From the NCBI GenBank assembly GCA_019084405.1, contig JAHRFX010000053.1, positions 1 to 8,171 on the forward strand: a stretch of 8,171 nt of DNA, given 5' to 3'. Every line of letters begins with the position of its first letter. Position 1 is the first letter of the stretch. Made by a program: the position numbers and the translations under genes. Source of the DNA: Methanobacterium sp. (lineage in GTDB: Archaea; Methanobacteriota; Methanobacteria; Methanobacteriales; Methanobacteriaceae). This document shows positions 1 through 5,763 of this stretch, one piece after another. The notes below the pieces were generated by a model. It was given only the letters and a program-made list of their open reading frames with translations, made no database searches and was not told the origin of the DNA.

Positions 1-201
1 ACTAGGGTTTGTAATGTTATTAATCAACCTCGCCACAGTAGATTTTAGTGATTGATTTTATGAGTCTTATTTTTTAGGAAATTTTGTCTTTTATAAGCTA
101 TAAAACTTCTGGAAGACCCTTATCCTAAAAAATAAGACTCATAAAATCAATCACTAAAATCTACTGTGCCGTGGTTGATTAATAACATTAAAAACCCTAG
201 T
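1..201. repeat. Long near-perfect inverted repeat (MITE-like hairpin)
   Basis: The arms at 1-79 and 123-201 are reverse complements with only three mismatches (11/191, 30/172 and 33/169), so 76 of 79 positions pair. The outer ends read ACTAGGG and CCCTAGT. The 43-nt centre (80-122) contains a smaller dyad, TTTTATA-AGC-TATAAAA at 89-105, and GTCTT/AAGAC at 86-90/113-117. I see no open reading frame of useful length. A palindrome this long and this well preserved fits a miniature inverted-repeat transposable element, or two head-to-head copies of a transposon end. The window begins at the first paired base, so the left flank, any target-site duplication and any further extension of the arms cannot be seen. 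It lies about 100 nt from the 3' side of a tRNA gene, a common landing zone for mobile DNA. The structure is certain; its class is inferred. Confidence 0.85.
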
Positions 202-302
202 ACAAAAAATAATCAAAATATAAATGAAAAATTAAGAATAGATTGTCAATTGGAATGTGAATGACTATTTAATTATTATCCTGGGTTATAAATAAAATAA
301 GA

Positions 303-374
303 TGCCCTGACCGGGACTTGAACCAGGGTAATAGGATCCGCAATCCTACGTGATATCCACTACACTATCAGGGC
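303..374 (-). tRNA. tRNA-Arg (anticodon GCG)
   Basis: The minus strand folds as a complete cloverleaf. A 7-bp acceptor stem GCCCTGA/TCAGGGC is followed by T8-A9, a D arm with GTG/CAC pairs and the GG of the D loop, then a 5-bp anticodon stem TAGGA/TCCTA. The anticodon loop is TTGCGGA, with anticodon GCG at 339-341, so it decodes CGC and CGU arginine codons. The variable loop is TTAC, the T loop is TTCAAGT and the discriminator is A. The 3' CCA is not encoded, as is usual in archaea. There is no intron at 37/38. One T-stem pair is a mismatch (T51 opposite C63). A T-rich run follows the 3' end (about 286-302 on the plus strand) and may end transcription. Identity follows directly from the anticodon. 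Confidence 0.93.
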
Positions 375-443
375 AGATTAAATAGTTCTTTAATTATTAT
401 GGAATAAAGATTTTATTGTAAAATACTATTTGATTATTAAAGT

Positions 444-1628
444 TTAAAATAATTTACCCAGCTTAACCATGGCTTTCGGGGACACTTTCACCAATTTCTT
501 CAAAAGCTCCATGGGACCGATACGTTCAAAATCACTTCCCTTGAATGCCCTGGCTATGGAGTCCAACTCTTCATCGGATAGGCTTTGAAGGTATTCCTTG
601 GCCTTCAAGTATTTCTGGAAGGTAAGTTCATTCTCTTCGAGCCAGAGAGTTTCATATTTTTTAAGATTTTCTCGGGAATAGTTTCCTTCTGTGATTGCAT
701 TTGCTGCTACTTCTCCAGCGATAAGACCGGCCTGCATACCGCTTATTATCCCGCCGCCGGTTAAGGGGTTAAGTTGACCCGCTGCATCTCCTACCAGCAT
801 CACATTATCTGTAACGAATTTATTCAGAGGACCACCCACCGGAACACCCCCTACATTGAACTCAACTGCGACGGCGTTTTGTGTGGCTTTACATTCTCTT
901 ACAAAGTCCAGTAAGTGTTGGTAAGCATTTTTAGGGGTTATGGTGTTGATCACACCCAAGCCCACATTGGCGATGTCGTCTCCCTTGGGAAATATCCAGG
1001 CATATCCACCGGGAGCTACACTGCCGAAGTAAAACTCGGTTGCCCTGATATCTTCCAGTTCTACTCCGACCATTTCAAATTGGGCTCCTGATTCCATATT
1101 TTTAGGTTTCGTTGTGCTTTTGAGACCAGCCCATCTTCCAACCCTTGATTCCGGTCCATCTGCACCAATAACTATTTTTGACTTAATTTTGGTGGTGTTA
1201 CCCATACTCTCAGCTTTCACCAGCACATGATGGTCTTTTAAGGTAAGTTCTTTAGCCAGAGTTTTAACCATGATTTGACTGCCCGCCCGGGCGGCGTCCA
1301 TGGCCATGTGTTTATCAAATACTTTTCTCTCCAGATTGTATCCAGTTTCAGGCAGCCGGACATTTTCCTGGTCGAGCCAGACATCAATTCCACTGGGTGA
1401 TACCAGACGAACCCTGTCCATCTCTGCGGCTATCCAACGATTTTTGGGTTTGATACCCAGTTTCTTTAGACCATTTTTGGAGACTCCTTCAGCGCATCTT
1501 TTGGGTGTTCCGATCTCTGATTTTTTATCGACCAGAAGAACCTCAGCACCCCCTATGGCAGCATGCTTGGCGGCAGTTGAACCAGCTGGACCAGCTCCAA
1601 TAACCAGCACGTCAGTTTCAATTATCAT
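444..1628 (-). CDS. Geranylgeranyl reductase family protein (archaeal lipid saturation)
   Basis: This 394-residue flavoprotein probably reduces the double bonds of the geranylgeranyl chains of archaeal ether lipids, using FAD and electrons from a ferredoxin. Residues 11-16 are the FAD-binding GAGPAG of a Rossmann fold. Cys45 in PKRCAEGVS matches the conserved cysteine region of the family. GADGPESRVG lies at 155-164, the family signature YAWIFP at 209-214, and the second FAD motif GDAAG at 280-284 followed by NPLTGGG. Length is normal for the family. I chose the ATG at 1628 over an in-frame start 12 codons upstream (1664) because GGAGGAG sits 5 bases before it and it overlaps the ferredoxin stop as ATGA. 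The gene is intact and surely co-transcribed with the ferredoxin gene upstream. Which lipid intermediate it prefers cannot be read from the sequence. Confidence 0.93.
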   Translation of the reverse strand: MIIETDVLVIGAGPAGSTAAKHAAIGGAEVLLVDKKSEIGTPKRCAEGVSKNGLKKLGIKPKNRWIAAEMDRVRLVSPSGIDVWLDQENVRLPETGYNLERKVFDKHMAMDAARAGSQIMVKTLAKELTLKDHHVLVKAESMGNTTKIKSKIVIGADGPESRVGRWAGLKSTTKPKNMESGAQFEMVGVELEDIRATEFYFGSVAPGGYAWIFPKGDDIANVGLGVINTITPKNAYQHLLDFVRECKATQNAVAVEFNVGGVPVGGPLNKFVTDNVMLVGDAAGQLNPLTGGGIISGMQAGLIAGEVAANAITEGNYSRENLKKYETLWLEENELTFQKYLKAKEYLQSLSDEELDSIARAFKGSDFERIGPMELLKKLVKVSPKAMVKLGKLF

Positions 1629-1798
1629 GTTCGCTCCTCCACTTCCAATGCACTTACAGGACAAACCTGAATGCAGATCTGACAGTTTTTACAATCTTTT
1701 TGACCGAATTTTAAGGTGCTCTCCCCTACTTCTATCAGATTACGGGGGCATACACCTGCACATTCTCCACAGTACATACAGAATTCTCTGATTAACAT
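1625..1798 (-). CDS. Small 2[4Fe-4S] ferredoxin, partner of the reductase
   Basis: This 57-residue protein consists almost only of two iron-sulfur motifs: CMYCGECAGVCP (Cys 7, 10, 13, 17) and CKNCQICIQVCP (Cys 36, 39, 42, 46). That is the classic bacterial-type 2[4Fe-4S] pattern, so it should be a soluble low-potential electron carrier. The start ATG at 1798 has AGGTGA 5 bases upstream. Its TGA stop overlaps the reductase ATG by four bases (ATGA), which implies translational coupling. In Methanosarcina acetivorans a ferredoxin encoded next to geranylgeranyl reductase supports full lipid reduction by that enzyme, and the arrangement here is the same. I therefore infer that this ferredoxin donates electrons to the reductase. 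Confidence 0.93.
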   Translation of the reverse strand: MLIREFCMYCGECAGVCPRNLIEVGESTLKFGQKDCKNCQICIQVCPVSALEVEERT

Positions 1799-1879
1799 GG
1801 TATCACCTGAAACTTATTCTTTCACCCGTTAAATTCCTTCATGAAATAAATTCTTATTGTAACCACTGGTTTTCATAAT

Positions 1880-1891
1880 ATTTATATTTAT
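1880..1891 (-). promoter_or_regulatory. TATA-like box for the ferredoxin-reductase operon
   Basis: Read on the minus strand this is ATAAATATAAAT, preceded by purine-rich GAAACCG, which could serve as a TFB recognition element. It lies about 80-90 bases upstream of the ferredoxin start, which predicts a leader of roughly 55-60 bases. It is the best archaeal TATA match in the 1799-1933 gap. The whole gap is AT-rich, so the assignment is tentative. Confidence 0.45.
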
Positions 1892-1933
1892 CGGTTTCTT
1901 TTAAAAAAAAATTAATAAAAACATTTGAAATCT

Positions 1934-2536
1934 TCATTTGATTAAGGAATAGAGTTTTAATCCTGTCAACTCAATCCAGATCATCCACACAGAGATGAAC
2001 AATCGTTCGGATGCCCCGTGAAACGAGGAGAATTGGGTATAGAAGAGGAATATTAATGTCATGATTGACAATAGGCCACTGATAAGCGAGTATATTCGGT
2101 AGCGCCCCCATAAAGCATCGTTACTTCCTCTTAGAGCTTGCCAAGTTAGAAATTGCGCGGCTATTATCACTAAAAATGCGATAGCACTTACTAAACCATG
2201 TGATTCTATGTCTTTAGCATAAACAATGCCTGGTCCGCTGAAAAACAAGGTCACTCCTGCAAATATTGTCATCAAACCAAACACAATAACCAGCCATTTC
2301 GCTGTCTTTCCTGAGCGTTTGGGTAAATTGGCCCCAAGACCGAGAGCAAAACCTATGGATAATAAACCAAAGATAATGAAATTGATATTTTGAATTATTG
2401 AGTAAGGACCAAGCCCTAGGTCACTGATATCATTGAAAATCTGACTATAATCCGGTCTTAAAAGACTCTCAACAATCACCAAAAGTGTGAATAAAATGGG
2501 TGCAATAATACCGCAAAGAGCGAATAACTTTTGCAT
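1934..2536 (-). CDS. DUF998-like six-helix membrane protein (5' end probably frameshifted)
   Basis: This 200-residue, very hydrophobic protein has six predicted membrane helices at about 5-25, 48-70, 81-103, 113-133, 146-168 and 178-198. The ISDLGLGPY segment after helix 1 and the overall pattern resemble the DUF998 family, whose biochemical role is unknown. The in-frame ATG at 2536 has no Shine-Dalgarno site and a stop codon lies four codons upstream. By contrast an ATG at 2573 has a good GGAG 7 bases before it but is in another frame. Removing one base of the AAAA run near 2530, or one copy of a 7-base near-duplication (CAAAATG CAAAAGT), would join the two into a protein of about 211-213 residues. 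The gene follows the TetR gene by 69 bases, or about 32 from the upstream ATG, and is probably in its operon. Family call is from recognition, without a search. Confidence 0.7.
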   Translation of the reverse strand: MQKLFALCGIIAPILFTLLVIVESLLRPDYSQIFNDISDLGLGPYSIIQNINFIIFGLLSIGFALGLGANLPKRSGKTAKWLVIVFGLMTIFAGVTLFFSGPGIVYAKDIESHGLVSAIAFLVIIAAQFLTWQALRGSNDALWGRYRIYSLISGLLSIMTLIFLFYTQFSSFHGASERLFISVWMIWIELTGLKLYSLIK

Positions 2537-2570
2537 TTTGAGCTTTTAGAGGCTTTCTATTTTTCTCAGT

Positions 2571-2586
2571 CATTATATTACTCCGT
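2571..2586 (-). promoter_or_regulatory. Ribosome binding site and ATG upstream of the DUF998 frame
   Basis: On the minus strand this reads ACGGAGTAATATAATG: a GGAG core, a 7-base spacer and an ATG at 2573. The frame it opens runs 34 codons to a TGA at 2469-2471 and overlaps the start of the membrane protein in another frame. It is the only good initiation signal here, which is why the annotated 2536 start is suspect. A short leader peptide is the alternative reading. Confidence 0.6.
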
Positions 2587-2605
2587 AAAGTTAGATTCTT
2601 TTTTA

Positions 2606-3244
2606 TTATTCCTTCAGCGGATTCATGACCATATGTCTCCAGAGATCCATTGCGTCGTCGATGAATTTTTCATGGTTTATTCCCTGCTTTTCTAGAAGAT
2701 TCACGGTTTCAGGACTCAGTTCGACAATTCTTTCTGCAGTCACCGCTACAAAAACAGCTACTTCCAGTGGATTCAGGTTTTTTCGCATGGTTCCATCCTG
2801 AATTCCCTCCTGGATAACATCACAGATTGTCTTCATGATATCATCGAAGTGTGAATTTATTTCACTGGAAGCTTCGATATTTTTAGGACTGAATCTCTTT
2901 GATTTCGAATAAAGATAGGCGTCATGATATTCCGGGTATTTTTTATAAAATTCAAAATAAGCTCTTCCCGCATTTTGAAGCTTTCCAATCCCTGTTTTTC
3001 CTTGATGGACTTTAGATTTAAGCATTTCACTGAAAATAAGGACTCCACGCAGAACAACAGCAAAATATAATGCTTCTTTATTTTTAAAAAACCTATAGAT
3101 CACGGTTTTATTTAAGCCAATTTCGTGGGAAATATCGTTCATGGAAACATCATCATAACCATAGATAAAGAACAGCTTTTCAGCTACATCAAGTATGTAT
3201 TTACGTCTTTGTTCCCTTTTCTGTTCTTTTAAATTAACTGGCAA
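2606..3244 (-). CDS. TetR/AcrR-family transcriptional regulator
   Basis: This 212-residue protein has an N-terminal TetR DNA-binding domain at about residues 10-60. RKYILDVAEKLF is helix 1, VSMNDISHEIGL the first part of the helix-turn-helix, and NKTVIYRFFKNKEALY the recognition helix with its typical tail. The rest is an all-helical ligand and dimer domain. Such proteins usually repress their own operon until a small hydrophobic ligand binds. The start is TTG at 3244, supported by AAAGGTG 6 bases upstream and the lack of any ATG before the domain. It precedes the DUF998-like gene in the same direction, so that membrane protein is the likely target and operon partner. A palindrome in its promoter (3275-3292) may be the operator. 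The ligand is unknown. Confidence 0.9.
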   Translation of the reverse strand: MPVNLKEQKREQRRKYILDVAEKLFFIYGYDDVSMNDISHEIGLNKTVIYRFFKNKEALYFAVVLRGVLIFSEMLKSKVHQGKTGIGKLQNAGRAYFEFYKKYPEYHDAYLYSKSKRFSPKNIEASSEINSHFDDIMKTICDVIQEGIQDGTMRKNLNPLEVAVFVAVTAERIVELSPETVNLLEKQGINHEKFIDDAMDLWRHMVMNPLKE

Positions 3245-3274
3245 AATTTACACCTTTAGAATAATGTTTGTTGA

Positions 3275-3292
3275 TAGATAATTAATTTACTA
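3275..3292. promoter_or_regulatory. Candidate TetR operator (18-bp palindrome)
   Basis: The sequence has the form TAGNNAATTAATTNNCTA: 14 of 18 positions are symmetric about the centre. It sits directly beside the TATA-like box and covers the expected start of transcription of the TetR gene, where a bound repressor would block initiation. TetR dimers bind palindromes of this size. The AATTAATT core is AT-rich and could arise by chance in this DNA, so binding is inferred. Confidence 0.45.
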
Positions 3293-3300
3293 ATATAAAA
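3291..3300 (-). promoter_or_regulatory. TATA-like box of the TetR operon
   Basis: The minus strand reads TTTTATATTA about 47-56 bases before the TTG start, which predicts transcription starting near 3265-3270 and a leader of some 25 bases. The position and sequence fit an archaeal TATA box. Confidence 0.45.
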
Positions 3301-3334
3301 TAATAGCTAAAAAAGGGAGGAGAATTAATTTTTT

Positions 3335-4504
3335 CTAAATCCTTAAAAACCCGCACGGCGCCAGACTAGCCGCCAGCATCACCATATTAATTTCCCGATG
3401 TTCCATCCAGGTAGTTGATTTTCTATTTTCATCCTTCAGCCAGAAACTTTCCAGAGAATCTGCCAGGGGTATATGCTCCTTTAGGGCTTCAACACGTTTA
3501 TATAGAAAATTATGATACTTAAATTTGTCTTTATTCGATTCAATCATCGAATATAAATAATCTACCCCTTTAATTCCAATGGAGAGTCCCATCTCCCGGA
3601 AAGCCAGACGGTATATTGCAGGAAACTCTGAGGGATTATTTTGAGCATAGGACTCTAAACCGACCAGGGCAGAGTTCAGCAAGTTCTGCAGGAGTGTTTC
3701 TAAGTTTAAAGAATCAGTGGATTTAATCATCAATTGTGCGACTCGTAGCGCGTCAGATAGAATGCCACCTATTCCCAGTGAGTCGTCTGTAACGAAATTA
3801 ATGCCTTTACAGATTTTGGCCATATCATCGATTTCAGGTGCTAAATCAGGTAAAGAGGGATCAAAATCCCTAACCGAAGCCTGTAGTTCATTATAGGTTA
3901 TGTATCCATCCAGAGGATCATGCTGGCCCATGGAAGGCACCTGGGGACGTTTAAGGTCAATACTCATCTTCCAATACATCCTCTTCCCTCTGGGGGTGGA
4001 ATAGGTGAATCCTGCGTGAGCTGCCTGGGCAAGCTCCACAGCCCATCTGGCATAAACAGGGTCTCCAGTAACTCCACTTACCCTACTTAAAGTGTGCATC
4101 CATTTGGTCAGATAATGATAATACTGGCCGTCACGATCCCATTCCAGACGTTCATCAAAGGTTTCACTGGGCAGACGTTCATTTAACTCTTTACCGATCC
4201 TGAGCCCACTTTTAGTGGGATGCATCTCGCCATATTCATCATTTAAACCGCTAATCCAACCATCTCTGGGGTCATTTTCCCGGTAACGGCCCAGAATATG
4301 ATGTACCCTGTCCACCAGTTTCAGTGCCAGGTTTAAGAAGCTCTCATCTTTGGTCTGTTTGTAAAGTTCCAGGTAGTTACATACCGCAAACGCATCGGTC
4401 CAGAGATAACGTTTAGGATTATGTGAAGGTGGGTCGAGTCCAGTGATGGATGCGAAGTCCAGCATTATTTCTTTAACAGAATCAATATCAGACGATCTTT
4501 TCAT
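3335..4504 (-). CDS. Conserved-looking 389-residue protein of unknown function, possible alpha/alpha-barrel
   Basis: I do not recognise a named family. The protein is soluble: there is no signal peptide and no membrane segment. It is rich in amphipathic helices punctuated by aromatic motifs: LWTDAFAVCNYLELY (about 34-48), a charged segment with GWISGLNDEYGEMHP (82-96), LEWDRDGQYYHYLTKWMHTL (120-139) and SMGQHDPLDGYITYNELQ (191-208), ending in HREINMVMLAASLAPCG. Pairs of helices with W/Y/H/D clusters between them are typical of six-hairpin glycosidase-like barrels, so a carbohydrate-acting or carbohydrate-binding role is possible but unproven. The ATG at 4504 is preceded by an in-frame GTG at 4507; no strong ribosome site separates them. 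The gene follows the PAP2 gene by about 55 bases. A T-rich run after its TAG (about 3309-3316) may terminate it. Confidence 0.75.
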   Translation of the reverse strand: MKRSSDIDSVKEIMLDFASITGLDPPSHNPKRYLWTDAFAVCNYLELYKQTKDESFLNLALKLVDRVHHILGRYRENDPRDGWISGLNDEYGEMHPTKSGLRIGKELNERLPSETFDERLEWDRDGQYYHYLTKWMHTLSRVSGVTGDPVYARWAVELAQAAHAGFTYSTPRGKRMYWKMSIDLKRPQVPSMGQHDPLDGYITYNELQASVRDFDPSLPDLAPEIDDMAKICKGINFVTDDSLGIGGILSDALRVAQLMIKSTDSLNLETLLQNLLNSALVGLESYAQNNPSEFPAIYRLAFREMGLSIGIKGVDYLYSMIESNKDKFKYHNFLYKRVEALKEHIPLADSLESFWLKDENRKSTTWMEHREINMVMLAASLAPCGFLRI

Positions 4505-4527
4505 CACTTTATCTTTATGTGACTAAA

Positions 4528-4563
4528 AGTTGAAATTATTTTGGATTTCATTAAATTTCAACT
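4528..4563 (-). terminator. Hairpin over the PAP2 stop codon, possible terminator
   Basis: AGTTGAAATT at 4528-4537 and AATTTCAACT at 4554-4563 form a perfect 10-bp inverted repeat with a 16-nt loop. On the minus strand it begins inside the TAG stop of the PAP2 gene and is followed by CTTTTAG. It could weaken or end transcription before the next gene, or protect the transcript 3' end. The stem is AT-rich and the T-run is short. Confidence 0.35.
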
Positions 4564-5164
4564 AAAATCCCAGAAAGAAATATATCTGGGCCGTTGTAAG
4601 GGCAAATCCCAGGGAAGCTCCAGCTATAACCTGACTGACGGTGTGTCTTTTCAGAAACAGTCTGCTCCACATCACCAGGGGTACCAGAAGCAAGAAAATC
4701 AGACCAGGATAGCCAAATACATATATAAGAAATACTACTGGACCTGCCACGCCAACTGAGTGGATGCTGATCTTCCAGAATAAACTGATAAACAGAACCA
4801 CTAAAGTGTTAGAGAAGTAACAGAACATGAGAACAGTGATTACAGGAGGGGCAGAAATAATAAATAGAACAATAACCCCTAATAAGTAGGATAAGAGAAT
4901 CCATGATAAAGGATATAACCTATCCTCCTTATTGGGTATATCAATTTCCAGATTTCTATTTTTTATCCATGCAAAGGCTATGATGCTTGGTATAACCACA
5001 GCAAAGAACATACAAATCAGAGAGACTGTTATAAACTCAGCACCCCTTAGAAAATAATAGTTTAACCCGAGGAATATGACGATAGCAACTAAAGGGGCAT
5101 TACTGGGGGTTGAAATAATATTTGCCAGCCTTATTTTTGTTTTGTAATTATTCCAGCCCGACAT
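4562..5164 (-). CDS. PAP2-family membrane phosphatase
   Basis: This 200-residue integral membrane protein has about six hydrophobic helices. It carries degenerate PAP2 (type 2 phosphatidic acid phosphatase) motifs: a first motif around NKEDRLYPL (78-86), KISIHSVG (131-138) in place of the usual PSGH with His135, and SRLFLKRHTVSQVIAG (167-182) with Arg168 and His174. These residues bind phosphate and form the phosphohistidine intermediate in the family. The usual acidic residue after the last histidine is Gln178 here, a variant I believe occurs in a lipid-phosphatase subgroup. The substrate is probably a lipid or polyprenyl phosphate at the membrane, but the sequence does not say which. Start ATG at 5164 has GGAG 7 bases upstream. 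It lies upstream of the 389-residue protein in the same direction and may be co-transcribed with it. Confidence 0.85.
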   Translation of the reverse strand: MSGWNNYKTKIRLANIISTPSNAPLVAIVIFLGLNYYFLRGAEFITVSLICMFFAVVIPSIIAFAWIKNRNLEIDIPNKEDRLYPLSWILLSYLLGVIVLFIISAPPVITVLMFCYFSNTLVVLFISLFWKISIHSVGVAGPVVFLIYVFGYPGLIFLLLVPLVMWSRLFLKRHTVSQVIAGASLGFALTTAQIYFFLGF

Positions 5165-5210
5165 GTATAAACTCCTATGATATCAAGAAAAAGTTTTTTT
5201 TACAACGCTT

Positions 5211-5220
5211 TTATTTAAGA
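5211..5220 (-). promoter_or_regulatory. Possible TATA-like box for the PAP2 gene
   Basis: The minus strand reads TCTTAAATAA about 50 bases before the PAP2 start, a suitable distance for an archaeal promoter with a short leader. The surrounding gap (5165-5297) is AT-rich with several A and T runs and nothing else I can assign. Confidence 0.3.
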
Positions 5221-5297
5221 CTTACTGGAATAAAATGGGTTACTATTTAATTTTTGTAGAAAGTTCAAGTTTTTTTTCAAAAAGAGACTAATAATCT

Positions 5298-5738
5298 TCA
5301 CCTTAAATCCCATACATACAACTTGAAACAGTAGTCTCCATAGTTTTTCGAGCCGACAGCCACATTCGGAGCATTATCCATATCTCCCTTTGAAATTATG
5401 GTTGCTCCATCCAGCTGGTTTAATTCAACTAATTTATAATTCATTCCCTTCAGATTGTTATCCAGAAATGCACGGGCAAGATCACCTGCATCAACTCCGG
5501 TTGCATCATTGTTATTCCCCTCTAAAGCCATTACCATTTCTTCAATTAAGGTGTTTTCAGAGACATGATATTGGGACATGGCATCCAGAGCATCCTATGC
5601 CTGATGACTTAGATGTATCTGCTGGGCAGGAAGGATTAAACTCCCATGATACACACCACTAAGGGTCATAAGTATTATAAAAACAGGAATAAGAGCTAAA
5701 ACCGCATCTAGAGTAAAAATAAATCCTTTATTATCCAT
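5298..5738 (-). pseudogene. Pilin-like secreted protein interrupted by an in-frame TAG
   Basis: From the ATG at 5738, with AGGTGG just upstream, the frame starts MDNKGFIFTLDAVLAL and continues as a hydrophobic stretch to about residue 26. This is a short charged leader followed by a hydrophobic segment, as in archaeal type IV pilin-like proteins, which are cut just before that segment. At codon 48 (5595-5597) the frame meets TAG, then carries on without change to TGA at 5298, for a total of 146 residues if read through. The second part alone can start at ATG 5579 (93 residues) but has no leader. A single CAG-to-TAG change (Gln) explains the break. The gene starts 25 bases after the AIR-synthase-like gene and was probably co-transcribed with it. 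The function is unknown; a surface or pilus-assembly role is inferred from the leader only. Confidence 0.7.
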
Positions 5739-5763
5739 ATTCCACCTTCAATACTTAAGGATG

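Noticed and set aside
268..400. A 12-bp direct repeat TTTAATTATTAT at 268-279 and 389-400 flanks the tRNA, as an attachment-site pair might.
   Set aside because: The repeat is pure A/T in very AT-rich DNA, does not include tRNA sequence, and encloses only the tRNA. There is no integrase.
1300..1791. Plus-strand open frame of 163 codons opposite the reductase and ferredoxin genes.
   Set aside because: It is antisense to two strongly supported genes and its translation has no domain-like features.
2857..3063. 68-codon minus-strand frame inside the TetR gene.
   Set aside because: It lies wholly within the TetR coding region in another frame and lacks a ribosome site.
3308..3330. Strong Shine-Dalgarno-like AGGGAGGAG on the plus strand.
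   Set aside because: No ATG, GTG or TTG with a usable frame follows at the right distance, and the region is antisense to the end of the 389-residue gene. On the minus strand it is just the CT-rich tail after the stop.
5595..5597. Pyrrolysine insertion at the TAG codon.
   Set aside because: Pyrrolysine systems are known from Methanosarcinaceae, Methanomassiliicoccales and some others, and the gene is not a methylamine methyltransferase. A Gln-to-stop change is simpler.
5390..5662. Plus-strand 90-codon frame across the pilin-like gene.
   Set aside because: Antisense to a frame with a clear leader and ribosome site; its composition looks random.
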